Source: Pseudomonadota bacterium (lineage in GTDB: Bacteria > Pseudomonadota > Gammaproteobacteria > Steroidobacterales > Steroidobacteraceae). Taken from it: 64,000 bases of DNA. A program made the translations under genes and the position numbers. The stretch lies in NCBI GenBank assembly GCA_021808195.1, contig JAKBCE010000002.1:165167-229166 (forward strand), in the 5' to 3' direction. This document shows positions 8,584 through 16,817 of this stretch, in pieces. The notes under the pieces were generated by a model that had not been told where the DNA came from, searched no databases, and saw only the letters and a list, made by a program, of their open reading frames with translations. The stretch's first letter is position 1. The number at the start of each line of letters is the position of its first letter.

Positions 8584-9850
8584 CGTTTACGTTTCGGACG
8601 AGCACGTCGGCGTGCTTCGCGAGGACGTTGCGACGGGCTTGATCGATTTCGAATATCGGCCGGCAACTCCGTCACAGCTCGCGGTATCGCTCGTGATGCC
8701 ACCCGGGGAACCGCCCGAGGAGTATCGAGGCTACAACGGGCTGCCGCCCCCGTTCGAGGTCTCACTTCCTGAGGGAATGCTCCTCGAAGCGATCCGCAAC
8801 CGCTTCGGAAAACACATTGATGTCGACAGCGATTTCTCACTACTGCGGCTGATTGGCAGGCATACCCTCGGCCGCGTAACCTTCGGTGGTCCGCTCGAAC
8901 GGGACAAGGGACTGGACGAAGAAATTCTCGAAGCTGCGCGCTCGGAAGGCGCAGCACGGCGCCTCACGACGATTTTGCGCAAATCACCGCAGCTGTTCGG
9001 CGTCGCCGGAGTGATGCCGAAGATGTCCGTGCATCCACGCGGACGAACGCGGCCCGGCACGGTTGTCGGGAGTGGTTCCATCGTTAAATTCGACACAGCC
9101 AACTTCACCGGCGCCTGCCTGGTGGAGTACGCGTGTCTCAAGGCATGTGCGGCAGCCAACCTCGCCGTGCCATCCGTCGAACTGGCACCGGACCTCACCT
9201 CGATCATCGTCGAGCGCTTTGACATTGATGATACCGGCGGTCGCCTGGCGTTCGAGGACGCCTGTGCTCTCTCCGGCATTCGAAGAACGGGCAAGTACAG
9301 TGGTTCTATCGAGCACCTGTTTCGAATGATCGAGAATTTTGTTGACCCCGCGCACCAAGCCACAGACCGCCGCGCATTGCTCACCCTGATCGTATTAAAC
9401 GACGTGCTGCGCAATGGGGATGCACACTTGAAGAATTTCGGTTTGCTCTACGGCGAGGACTTGGCGCAACCTCGTCTAGCTCCCGTCTATGACGTGCTGA
9501 CCACACAGACATGGATACACGGAGATACACCTGCCCTGCCAATCCTCGCATCCGATCCGACCGCCGAGCAGTGGCTCGACTCGCAGGGCCTAAGGCAGCT
9601 GCAAGAAATCGCTGGAGTGGCGGATGCGGACCTGACCAGCTTGCGTGATCAGTGTGCGCAGGTCGCTCGCAACAGCCTCTCGGAGACACTCGACACCTGT
9701 CCGTTGTCTCCCGAGCGGAATGCGCTCGCTCGAGCGCTGAGAATCATCGAGAAGGCTGCGAGCGGGCAGATGCGCGGGCGCGTTCGTCGCGCCAAGGGAC
9801 GCCAGCGCTCCAGTGCGCGCCGCACCGACCGGGGCCCAGGACAATCCTGA
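8570..9850 (+). CDS. hipA: HipA-family serine/threonine kinase toxin
   Basis: A 426-residue HipA-fold kinase with a GTG start overlapping hipB. Visible motifs are the N-terminal couple domain, the P-loop-like GVMPKMSV, ATP-binding Lys in GSIVKFD, catalytic loop NGDAHLKNFGLL and metal-binding Asp in LAPVYDVLTT. All key residues appear intact, so the kinase is probably active. HipA toxins phosphorylate aminoacyl-tRNA synthetases such as GltX and cause growth arrest; this target is family knowledge only. The basic tail (after about residue 390, rich in Arg) is unusual. Confidence 0.85.
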   Translation: MSELDVYVSDEHVGVLREDVATGLIDFEYRPATPSQLAVSLVMPPGEPPEEYRGYNGLPPPFEVSLPEGMLLEAIRNRFGKHIDVDSDFSLLRLIGRHTLGRVTFGGPLERDKGLDEEILEAARSEGAARRLTTILRKSPQLFGVAGVMPKMSVHPRGRTRPGTVVGSGSIVKFDTANFTGACLVEYACLKACAAANLAVPSVELAPDLTSIIVERFDIDDTGGRLAFEDACALSGIRRTGKYSGSIEHLFRMIENFVDPAHQATDRRALLTLIVLNDVLRNGDAHLKNFGLLYGEDLAQPRLAPVYDVLTTQTWIHGDTPALPILASDPTAEQWLDSQGLRQLQEIAGVADADLTSLRDQCAQVARNSLSETLDTCPLSPERNALARALRIIEKAASGQMRGRVRRAKGRQRSSARRTDRGPGQS

Positions 9851-9901
9851 GCGAGGTATTGATTCGCGAATTCGCCCGACCCTGGGGATTGCGCGAACCA
9901 T

Positions 9902-9922
9902 CAAGACTGGCGGAGAGGGTGG
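9902..9922 (+). repeat. tRNA-Ser 3' end, parental copy of repeats A and B
   Basis: Bases 9902-9922 comprise six flanking bases and the reversed 3' end of tRNA-Ser. They match copies A and B at 18 and 17 of 21 positions. As the only copy within a functional tRNA, this is the likely source or target site. Confidence 0.45.
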
Positions 9923-9999
9923 GATTCGAACCCACGAACACCCGTGAAGATGTTACTGGAATTCCAGTCCAGCGCCTTCGACCGCTCGGCCACCTCTCC
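9908..9999 (-). tRNA. tRNA-Ser(GGA)
   Basis: Read on the minus strand, the acceptor stem GGAGAGG pairs with CCTCTCC, followed by G and an encoded CCA. The anticodon stem CTGGA/TCCAG encloses CTGGAAT, giving anticodon GGA. A long variable arm (AACATCTTCACGGGTGTT) and the T-arm GTGGGTTCGAATCCCAC are typical of class II tRNA-Ser. Length is 92 bases with CCA. Confidence 0.97.
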
Positions 10000-10101
10000 G
10001 CATTCCCTGCCCTGTGCGCCCCGCCGGGGGCCCGGGCGACAGGGCGCGCATCATACTACGCCCGGCCGTTCGCGGCAGGGCTGGCTGCGCCCCCTAAGAC
10101 C

Positions 10102-10395
10102 TCAGGCCTTCGGAGCCGCAGCGGCGTGCGGCACCAGATAGCTCGGCGGGGCATCCAGGCACGGCTGATGGGCCGATGGCGAGGGCGGTGTCGGCCCCTT
10201 CAGCGCCGGAACCGTCAGCGCATCACTGGTGTTCGGGGCCGTCAGTCCGGGCGGAATTTTCAGCGCCGGAACGCTGACGGCCTTCATGTATGGCTGCGGC
10301 TTGTGGCAGGACTCCGCGGTGACCGCGCGCATGGCGTGGCAGCCGGACAGCACCGGCAGCACCACGGCAAGAGCCCAAACGGCTCTGAACTTCAT
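10102..10395 (-). CDS. Small lipoprotein, BamC N-terminal-like
   Basis: A 97-residue precursor. KFRAVWALAVVLPVLSGC is a lipoprotein signal peptide with lipobox LSGC, and there is no Asp at +2, so outer-membrane sorting is expected. The mature part is short, Pro/Ala-rich and probably unstructured (YMKAVSVPALKIPPGLTAP). That stretch resembles the extended N-terminal lasso of BamC, and a bamC gene follows dapA in many gammaproteobacteria, as here. The helix-grip domains of BamC are absent. A strong AGGAG lies upstream of ATG 10395. It may be a minimal BamC analogue in the BAM complex, or an unrelated lipoprotein. Confidence 0.6.
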   Translation of the reverse strand: MKFRAVWALAVVLPVLSGCHAMRAVTAESCHKPQPYMKAVSVPALKIPPGLTAPNTSDALTVPALKGPTPPSPSAHQPCLDAPPSYLVPHAAAAPKA

Positions 10396-10442
10396 CAACA
10401 GACTCTCCTCACTCGCAGTGATCACAGGGGGCCCGGGTTCCG

Positions 10443-11327
10443 TCAGTCAATCTGCTCCGCACGGCGCAGCGCCTCGAGCACCTGCGGTCGGTACGCCTCG
10501 GACAGCTCGGTCAGCGGCAGCCGAATTCCCGGGCCGATCCGCCCGAGCTGCGCCAACGCCCATTTGACCGGAATGGGATTGGCCTCAAGAAACAGTGCGC
10601 GATGCAGCTCTTGCAGGGGCGCATCGAAGCGCAACGCCTGCTCGGCATCGGCGCGCAGCGCCGCGGCCACCATTTGCGCCATCTCCTTCGGCGCCGCATT
10701 CGCGCTCACCGAGATGACCCCGCGGGCTCCAGCCAAAATGGCCTCGCGCGCCGTCGCGTCGTCCCCGCTCAGTACGCCAAACCCGCTGCGGCTCACCGCC
10801 AGGATCTCCCGCACCCGCTGCGGACCCGGTACCGCCTCTTTGACCGCAATGATGCCAGGGAGTTGCGACAGACGCCCGGTCGTGTGCGGCAGCATGTCCA
10901 CCGCGGTGCGGCTCGGCACATTGTAGAGAACCAGCGGCTGCACGGCCGCTTCTGCCACCGCGGCAAAATGCCGGTACAGGCCCTCCTGCGTCGGGCGGTT
11001 GTACGCCGGGGTGACCACGAGCAGCGCATCGATCGGCAGCGACCCGAGGGCGCGCGCGCGCTCGACGGTCGCAGCGGTGCTGCTCGAGCCGATCCCGACG
11101 ATGATTCCAAGCCGCCCGTGCGCGCGCGCGCAGGCCCGCTCGGTGAGCTGGCGCAGCTCCGGCTCGCTGAGCGTGGCCGACTCCCCGGTCGTGCCCCCGA
11201 TCACCAGCGCGCGGCTGCCACTGGCCGCGTGCCACTCGATCAAGCGGTCCCACGCGGCGAAGTCGATGCCGCCATCGTCGCTCATCGGTGTGACGATGGC
11301 CACGAGACTGCCCGTCGTCACCTCCAC
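10443..11327 (-). CDS. dapA: 4-hydroxy-tetrahydrodipicolinate synthase
   Basis: Condenses pyruvate with aspartate semialdehyde, the committed step to diaminopimelate and lysine. TGSLVAIVTPM starts the TIM barrel. GGTTGESATL is the pyruvate-site signature, Tyr lies in TPAYNRPTQEG, LYNVPSRT is conserved, and the Schiff-base Lys is in IIAVKEAV. The frame stays open upstream to a GTG at 11417, which would add 30 atypical residues. The GTG at 11327 gives the family length (294), but neither has a good ribosome-binding site. The following lipoprotein gene is 47 bases away and probably co-transcribed. Confidence 0.92.
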   Translation of the reverse strand: MEVTTGSLVAIVTPMSDDGGIDFAAWDRLIEWHAASGSRALVIGGTTGESATLSEPELRQLTERACARAHGRLGIIVGIGSSSTAATVERARALGSLPIDALLVVTPAYNRPTQEGLYRHFAAVAEAAVQPLVLYNVPSRTAVDMLPHTTGRLSQLPGIIAVKEAVPGPQRVREILAVSRSGFGVLSGDDATAREAILAGARGVISVSANAAPKEMAQMVAAALRADAEQALRFDAPLQELHRALFLEANPIPVKWALAQLGRIGPGIRLPLTELSEAYRPQVLEALRRAEQID

Positions 11328-11826
11328 GATGCGGCTGGCGCCAGATTGCGGCGCAACGGACACCCGCGGGGAGATCGTCACGAGCACCGCCCCTGCCCCC
11401 GGAGGCTGAACGTCCACGGCCGCATGAGGGGGAATGCGGCCGGCGCCACTGCTTCATCCGCTGCTCCGTGCTCGCTGTGCACGCCGGACCGATGCGGCCC
11501 GGCCGTCCGCGGTCGCGAGCCCTTTTTGCGCGCGACAGACTGCGCCTGCAATGCGATACCGGTCGCCGTTTGAGTGTATATATACACAGTGTGATAAACC
11601 GAAACGAACACGGAAGACGATCGGATGGGCCGACCCTGATCCGCTGGAATGCAACCTCAGCCGCCTGAACTCGATCACCGCCGCGATCGCCGTGGCGGCC
11701 GCCGGCACGAGCCGCTGCGCAGTATAGCCGCTCTCGCAGCGCTTGCCTCGCACCGCGGCGTTCCTGCGGGTTGCCGCGGTCGCCAGCGCAGCCGGCTCCC
11801 GGTACACTCTGCTGCCGAGCACAGCG
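11328..11826 (+). other. Divergent dapA-gcvR intergenic region
   Basis: About 500 bases between divergent genes, expected to hold both promoters. It contains the 14-bp palindrome listed at 11574-11587 in an AT-rich island. No glycine-riboswitch-like or other RNA structure is recognisable to me. Its dapA-proximal 90 bases could be coding if the upstream GTG is used. Confidence 0.5.
11574..11587. promoter_or_regulatory. Perfect 14-bp palindrome between dapA and gcvR
   Basis: GTGTATATATACAC is self-complementary throughout and lies in the only AT-rich stretch of the region. It looks like a repressor or activator operator that could serve one or both divergent promoters. It is two bases short of an E. 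coli LexA-type box and lacks the CTGT/ACAG ends. Confidence 0.4.
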
Positions 11827-12378
11827 ATGCCCGCACCGACAGACACGATGAAGCAGCACCTGGCCGTTTCGGCAATCGGCAGCGACAGAACAGGGATGGT
11901 CCACGAGCTGACCCGGGTGATCAGCGAGTGCGGCGGCAACATCACCGAGAGTCGCATGGTGGCGCTCGGGGCAGAGTTCGCCATGCTGCTGCTCATCTCC
12001 GGCAATTGGCATGCGCTCGCCAAGCTCGAGTCCGAATTTGCCCGGCTCGCCGAGTCGGGCACTTTCAGCGTGCACCTGAAGCGCACCGAGCCGCGCCCCT
12101 CCCGCACCGACATGCTGCCGTACTCGATCGACGTGGTCAGTCTCGATCAGGGCGGCATCGTCGCCGGACTGGCGGGGTTTTTCTCCGGCCGCGGCATCGA
12201 CATCGCGGAGGTCTCCACGCGCAGCTACCCGGCGGCGCACACCGGCGCGCCGATGTTCTCCGTGCAGATGATCGTGAACGTCCCGAGTCGCATCCCGGTG
12301 GCGCACCTGCGCGAGGAATTCATGGATTACTGCGATTCGCTCAATCTCGATGCCATTCTTGAACCGGTGAAGTCCTGA
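11827..12378 (+). CDS. gcvR: GcvR-like ACT-domain regulator
   Basis: Two tandem ACT domains. The first begins HLAVSAIGSDRTGMVHELTR and the second begins YSIDVVSLDQGGIVAGLAGF. GcvR binds glycine and in enterics antagonises GcvA activation of the glycine-cleavage operon. Proteins of this size and order next to bcp are often annotated this way even where GcvA is absent, so the partner here is unknown. The frame extends upstream to 11743, but the family begins near ATG 11848; I chose ATG 11827. The stop is 3 bases before bcp, so the two are co-transcribed. Confidence 0.75.
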   Translation: MPAPTDTMKQHLAVSAIGSDRTGMVHELTRVISECGGNITESRMVALGAEFAMLLLISGNWHALAKLESEFARLAESGTFSVHLKRTEPRPSRTDMLPYSIDVVSLDQGGIVAGLAGFFSGRGIDIAEVSTRSYPAAHTGAPMFSVQMIVNVPSRIPVAHLREEFMDYCDSLNLDAILEPVKS

Positions 12379-12381
12379 GCC

Positions 12382-12849
12382 ATGGCCAAAATAGAACTCG
12401 GTAAGAACGTCCCTGATTTCTCCCTGCCGGCCACCGGTGGGGACACCTTCACGCTGAGCGAGGCAGCCGGCAAGGCGCTGGTGGTGTACTTCTATCCGAA
12501 GGACATGACCTCTGGGTGCACGCGCGAGTCACAGGACTTTCGCGATCTGCACCCTCAATTTCACAAGGCCGGCGTGCGCATCGTCGGGATTTCGCGTGAC
12601 AGCCTCGCCTCGCACGAGAAATTCAAGAGCAAGGAGCAGTTGCCCTTTGCGCTGCTCAGTGACCCCGAGGAGCGGGTGTGCAAGCTCTTTGATGTGATCC
12701 GGGAAAAGAGCCTCTATGGACGGAAGTATCTTGGCATCGACCGCAGCACCTTCCTCATCGACAAGCGCGGGGTGCTGCGCCACGAATGGCGCAAGGTAAA
12801 GGTGCCGGGGCACGCGGAGGAAGTGCTTGACGCGGCGCGAGCGCTCTGA
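12382..12849 (+). CDS. bcp: Thiol peroxidase, Bcp/PrxQ family
   Basis: A 155-residue thioredoxin-fold peroxidase that reduces H2O2 and organic hydroperoxides in the cytoplasm. The peroxidatic Cys46 lies in DMTSGCTRES, with YFYPKD before it. In many Bcp proteins the resolving Cys is five residues later, but here that position is Gln, so this is a 1-Cys type or uses another Cys (ERVCKLFD). Expected reductants are thioredoxin or glutaredoxin systems. It sits between gcvR and the PhoH gene in one run; the PhoH gene's start overlaps its end by 23 bases. Confidence 0.93.
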   Translation: MAKIELGKNVPDFSLPATGGDTFTLSEAAGKALVVYFYPKDMTSGCTRESQDFRDLHPQFHKAGVRIVGISRDSLASHEKFKSKEQLPFALLSDPEERVCKLFDVIREKSLYGRKYLGIDRSTFLIDKRGVLRHEWRKVKVPGHAEEVLDAARAL

Positions 12850-14314
12850 GCCGGCCGGCGGCTCTGGCCGCGCCGTGACCCGCTCTGCCCCGAGCACGCA
12901 GAACACCGTGCGAGAGCGCGGTGCGCGGCGCATTTTCGTGCTCGACACCAACGTGCTGATGCACGATCCGACCTGCATCTTCCGTTTCGAGGAGCATGAC
13001 GTCTATCTGCCGATGGTGGTGCTCGAGGAACTCGACGCACACAAGAAAGGAATGTCGGAAGCCTCGCGCAACGTACGCCAGGTGAGCCGCTTTCTCGATG
13101 AGCTGATCCGTGGAGTGACCAAGGAGCAGATCGATCTCGGACTGCCGCTGCCGGCTGCCTACAGCGGCAATCACGGCAAGAGACCCTGTTCGGGACGGTT
13201 GTATTTTCAGACCCGCGCGAGCACGGGAGCGGCGCCTGCTCTGCAGGTCGCTGGCAATGACAACGCCATTCTCGCCCAGACGCTCACTCTGCAACGGGAG
13301 TTGGCGGACACGACGGTCATCCTGGTCTCCAAAGACATCAATCTGCGCATCAAGGCTGCCGTGCTCGGCGTGCACGTGGAGGATTACTACAGCGATAAGA
13401 CGCTGGAGGACTCCGACGTGCTGTTTGGCGGCATGAGCGAACTGCCGACGGATTTCTGGGAGCGCCACGGCCAGGACATGCGTTCCTGGAAGGAAGGCGA
13501 ACGCACGTTCTATGAGCTCACCGGCCCGGCGGTGCGCCAGTGGCAGACCAATCAAGGCCTGTACGAGAGCGGCGAGCAGGGCATCGAGTGCATCGTGCGG
13601 CGCATCGAGGGCGAGCGCGCCGTGATCGAGCTGCTGCGCGATCATCGCAGCGAGCGGCACGGAGTCTGGGGCATTACCGCACGCAACCGCGAGCAGAACT
13701 TCGCGCTGAACCTGCTGATGGACCCACAAATCGATTTCGTGAGCGTGCTCGGACCGGCCGGCACCGGCAAGACTCTGCTGACACTCGCCGCGGGGCTGAT
13801 GCAGACCCTCGAGAGCAACCGCTTCGCCGAGATCCTCATGACCCGCGTGACCATTCCGCTCGGGGAGGACATTGGTTTTCTGCCCGGCACCGAAGAGGAG
13901 AAGATGGAGCCGTGGATGGGAGCGCTGATGGACAACCTCGAAGTGCTGACGGGCAGCCAGGAAGGCGGCAACTGGGGCCGGGCGGCCACGCAGGACCTGC
14001 TGCGCAACCGCATCAAGATCCGCTCGCTCAATTTCATGCGCGGGCGCACGTTCCTTAACCGCTTCGTGATCCTCGATGAGGCGCAGAATCTCACCCCGAA
14101 GCAGATGAAGGCGCTGGTCACCCGTGCCGGCCCGGGCACCAAGCTCGTCTGTCTCGGCAACGTCGCGCAGATCGACACGCCGTACCTGACCGAGACCACC
14201 TGCGGGCTGACTTACGTGGTCAATCGCTTCCGCGGCTGGCCGCACTCCGGACACGTCACCCTGGTGCGGGGAGAGCGCTCCCGGCTGGCGGACTTTGCCT
14301 CCGACATGTTGTAA
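12827..14314 (+). CDS. PIN domain-PhoH ATPase fusion protein
   Basis: A 495-residue cytoplasmic protein with an N-terminal PIN RNase domain (FVLDTNVLMHDP, Asp40) and a C-terminal PhoH-type P-loop ATPase. Walker A GPAGTGKT is at about residue 309 and Walker B FVILDEAQN at about 413. PIN-PhoH (PhoH2-like) proteins unwind and cleave RNA in studied members. The TTG at 12827 is chosen because GGAGG lies 6 bases upstream within bcp; a GTG at 12875 is possible. It overlaps bcp by 23 bases, so it is coupled. No VapB-like PhoAT gene precedes it, so it is not obviously a toxin module. Confidence 0.9.
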   Translation: MTRRERSEPAGGSGRAVTRSAPSTQNTVRERGARRIFVLDTNVLMHDPTCIFRFEEHDVYLPMVVLEELDAHKKGMSEASRNVRQVSRFLDELIRGVTKEQIDLGLPLPAAYSGNHGKRPCSGRLYFQTRASTGAAPALQVAGNDNAILAQTLTLQRELADTTVILVSKDINLRIKAAVLGVHVEDYYSDKTLEDSDVLFGGMSELPTDFWERHGQDMRSWKEGERTFYELTGPAVRQWQTNQGLYESGEQGIECIVRRIEGERAVIELLRDHRSERHGVWGITARNREQNFALNLLMDPQIDFVSVLGPAGTGKTLLTLAAGLMQTLESNRFAEILMTRVTIPLGEDIGFLPGTEEEKMEPWMGALMDNLEVLTGSQEGGNWGRAATQDLLRNRIKIRSLNFMRGRTFLNRFVILDEAQNLTPKQMKALVTRAGPGTKLVCLGNVAQIDTPYLTETTCGLTYVVNRFRGWPHSGHVTLVRGERSRLADFASDML

Positions 14315-14383
14315 GCTGCCGCCGAACCGGCGTGCGGTCCCGCAGCTGAAGAATTGTAAGCTTCTGTTCGCAAAGGGAAACCG

Positions 14384-15910
14384 ATGGCCGCCGGCCGAGG
14401 TCCAAGCTGCATGCGCGCCTTCGTGTGGATTCTGCTGGCTGCTTTCCTGAACGCTGCGGTTGCCACCGCAGCGGTTCCGCCCCCGCTGCCGCCGATCCCC
14501 CTTACTACCGATCTACCCTCGGCGATCGATTCGCAGTTGCCCGCCCTCGGCAGCGCCGCCTCCGTGGCGCTGCCGAAGTCCGAGCAGTTCCAGATCGGGT
14601 ACACCATGATGCTGCAGATGCGCGCGGCGCATCAGCTGCTCGAGGATCCGGAGGTCGAGGAATACCTGAACGAGGTCGGCAAGCGGCTCGCGGCCCAGAG
14701 CGCCCAGGGCGCTTCGGGCTTTCACTACCTGTGCGTGAACACTCCGGTCGTGAACTCATTCGCCGCCCCCGGCAACTTCGTGTTCATCAACTCCGGACTG
14801 ATCGTCTTTACCCAGACTGAATCGGAACTCGCGGCAGTGATGGCGCACGAGACCGCACACGAGACCCAGAACCACATCGCCCGCAAACTCCTCAATGCCC
14901 ACAAGGCGAACATGGAATCGCTCGCCACCATGCTCGCCACCATCCTGCTCGGGGCGGTCGGCGGCAGCGGCCAGGCGATCGAAGGCGGCATCGTGGCCTC
15001 GCAGGGCCTGGCCGCTCAGGAGCAGATCGACTACAGCCGCAGCGTCGAGGAAGAAGCCGACCGGGTCGGCATCGAATATCTGGCCGCCGCGGGGTTCGAT
15101 CCGGAGGCGATGGCCGACATCTTCCAGAAAATGATGCGTCTCGAGGGCATTCAGGACAGCTGGGTCCCGGCGGTGCTCATCGATCACCCCATCACCGTCG
15201 ATCGCATCGCCCAGGCCCGGGCACGTGCTGCGCAATTTCCGCCAGTGTCGAACACGAGTTCGCCGGACTACTACATCATCAAGGAGCGCGTGCGGGTGCT
15301 CACTGCGCCCTCCTCCGAGAATCTCGTACGCTACTATGCCAACCGCATTGCGCGCGGCCATCACGACCTCGGTGATGATTACGGCTATGCGCTCGCACTG
15401 CAGCGCGCCGGCCAGGCGCGCCGCGCGGTGCAACTGTTCGCGACATTGCTGCGCGAACACCCCGATCTGCATCTGCTCTATGTCGCGCTCGGACACGCAC
15501 AGGCGGCGGCCGGGGAGATGTCTGCCGCACTCGCCACCTTCGAGCGGGCGAAACGATTGTTCCCGCTCAACGTGCCGGTCACCGTGCGTTACGCCCAGGC
15601 GCTCATGCAGGATGGCCGCAACGCGCAGGCCCACAGAATGCTTCTCGACCTGTTCAACCTCGTCAATCCGACTCCGGGCCAGATCGAGCTGACGGCCCGC
15701 GCGGCAAGCGCCGCTGGCGATCTGGGCGACGCCTATTACTACATGGGGGAGTACCAGCTCTCGCAGGGCAATCTGCCCCTGGCGATCAAGCAGTACCAGA
15801 TCGCACTCAGCATGCCGCATCTGAATTACGTGCAGCGCGAACGCATCAGCGCGCGGATGAAGGAGGTCAAGGACTACTTGATGCAGCTGCGAGCCCGTCA
15901 CAGCAGCTAG
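14384..15910 (+). CDS. bepA: Periplasmic M48 metalloprotease with TPR repeats, BepA-like
   Basis: Exported zinc protease and chaperone of outer-membrane protein assembly. Residues 10-29 form a signal peptide (MRAFVWILLAAFLNAAVATA). The zinc motif HETAHE starts at His155 and the third ligand lies in EEEADRVG. Residues about 310-500 are helical TPR-like repeats, ending YQIALSMPHLNYVQRERI. In E. coli BepA degrades stalled LptD and works with BAM. At 508 residues it is close to E. coli BepA (487). AAGGGA six bases before ATG 14384 supports the start. Confidence 0.9.
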   Translation: MAAGRGPSCMRAFVWILLAAFLNAAVATAAVPPPLPPIPLTTDLPSAIDSQLPALGSAASVALPKSEQFQIGYTMMLQMRAAHQLLEDPEVEEYLNEVGKRLAAQSAQGASGFHYLCVNTPVVNSFAAPGNFVFINSGLIVFTQTESELAAVMAHETAHETQNHIARKLLNAHKANMESLATMLATILLGAVGGSGQAIEGGIVASQGLAAQEQIDYSRSVEEEADRVGIEYLAAAGFDPEAMADIFQKMMRLEGIQDSWVPAVLIDHPITVDRIAQARARAAQFPPVSNTSSPDYYIIKERVRVLTAPSSENLVRYYANRIARGHHDLGDDYGYALALQRAGQARRAVQLFATLLREHPDLHLLYVALGHAQAAAGEMSAALATFERAKRLFPLNVPVTVRYAQALMQDGRNAQAHRMLLDLFNLVNPTPGQIELTARAASAAGDLGDAYYYMGEYQLSQGNLPLAIKQYQIALSMPHLNYVQRERISARMKEVKDYLMQLRARHSS

Positions 15911-16015
15911 AGGGCGGGCTCAAGCCGCACCGCGGGGGACGGCGCTGCGGAACGGAGCACCGACACGATATCTCTGGGCCATACAACGCGCATCTGGACT
16001 GCGCACGGACACGTC

Positions 16016-16765
16016 ATGACAAATAACCGTAAGAAATTCGCGCTGATCTCGCTCACCCTCCTCTCCATGCTGCTATTCGGCTGCGCGAGCGTGCCGCCGG
16101 CGGAGCGCAGTCCGCACGATCCATGGCAGCGGATGAACCGCGCGACGTTCCATTTCGACATGCAGTTCTACAATCACGTCGCCACTCCGGTGGCGCGCAC
16201 CTACGTACGCGTGGTTCCTCATCCGATCCGGCTCGGCATCAGCAATTTCTTCAGCAATCTCGATTATCCGATCGTGATCGTGAACGATCTGCTGCAGGGA
16301 CAGATGAAAGATTTCGCGCGCGACACCGGCCGGCTGCTGGTCAACACGACGCTCGGGATCGGCGGATTATTCGATCCGGCCGTACATATGGGGCTGCCAC
16401 GCGAGGATCGTGATTTCGGCCAGACCTTCGGCAAATGGGGCATCGGCACCGGACCGTATCTCGTGCTGCCCTTCCTCGGTCCCTCCGATGTACGCGATGC
16501 CGTCGGCCTCGTGCCGGCGGAGTACGCCACGCCGATGCATTACGTGCAGAACACATGGGCCGATTGGGGCACACGGGGCGTCGGTCTGCTCAACACCGAT
16601 CACAAGTTACAGCCGACCATCCGGCTGATCCGCCAGGCGTTCGATCCGTACACCTTTGCGCGCCACGCCTACCTCGCGCAGCGCCGCTACATGGTGCAGG
16701 GCATGAGCCAGCAGCAGAACGATGCCGAGCAGGAACTGAAGCAGTTCCAGGGTGGCGGCAAGTAG
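16016..16765 (+). CDS. mlaA: Outer-membrane lipoprotein MlaA (VacJ)
   Basis: Removes mislocalised phospholipids from the outer leaflet of the outer membrane and passes them to MlaC. The signal peptide ends in lipobox LFGC (Cys23). DPWQRMNRATFHFD and GIGGLFDPAVHMGL are family signatures, and LVLPFLGPSDVRDAVGL forms part of the membrane-embedded ring. At 249 residues it is of normal length. It is convergent with mlaB rather than elsewhere on the chromosome as in E. coli, so every Mla component lies within 4 kb here. Confidence 0.95.
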   Translation: MTNNRKKFALISLTLLSMLLFGCASVPPAERSPHDPWQRMNRATFHFDMQFYNHVATPVARTYVRVVPHPIRLGISNFFSNLDYPIVIVNDLLQGQMKDFARDTGRLLVNTTLGIGGLFDPAVHMGLPREDRDFGQTFGKWGIGTGPYLVLPFLGPSDVRDAVGLVPAEYATPMHYVQNTWADWGTRGVGLLNTDHKLQPTIRLIRQAFDPYTFARHAYLAQRRYMVQGMSQQQNDAEQELKQFQGGGK

Positions 16766-16774
16766 CGTCCCGGG

Positions 16775-16799
16775 GCCCGGCGCAGCTGCTGCGCCGGGC
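16775..16799. terminator. Hairpin between convergent mlaA and mlaB
   Basis: A perfect 11-bp inverted repeat, GCCCGGCGCAG and CTGCGCCGGGC, is separated by three bases in the 52-base gap between the two converging genes. There is no T-run on either side, so it is either a weak intrinsic terminator or a structure that blocks read-through from both directions. Confidence 0.5.
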
Positions 16800-16817
16800 T
16801 CGCCTCGCTCGGGCGAC

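Noticed and set aside
11574..11587. LexA box between dapA and gcvR
   Set aside because: The palindrome lacks the CTGT and ACAG ends and is two bases short; neither gene is an SOS gene.
11328..11826. Glycine riboswitch near gcvR
   Set aside because: No tandem aptamer-like conserved cores are visible, and gcvR itself is not a typical riboswitch target.
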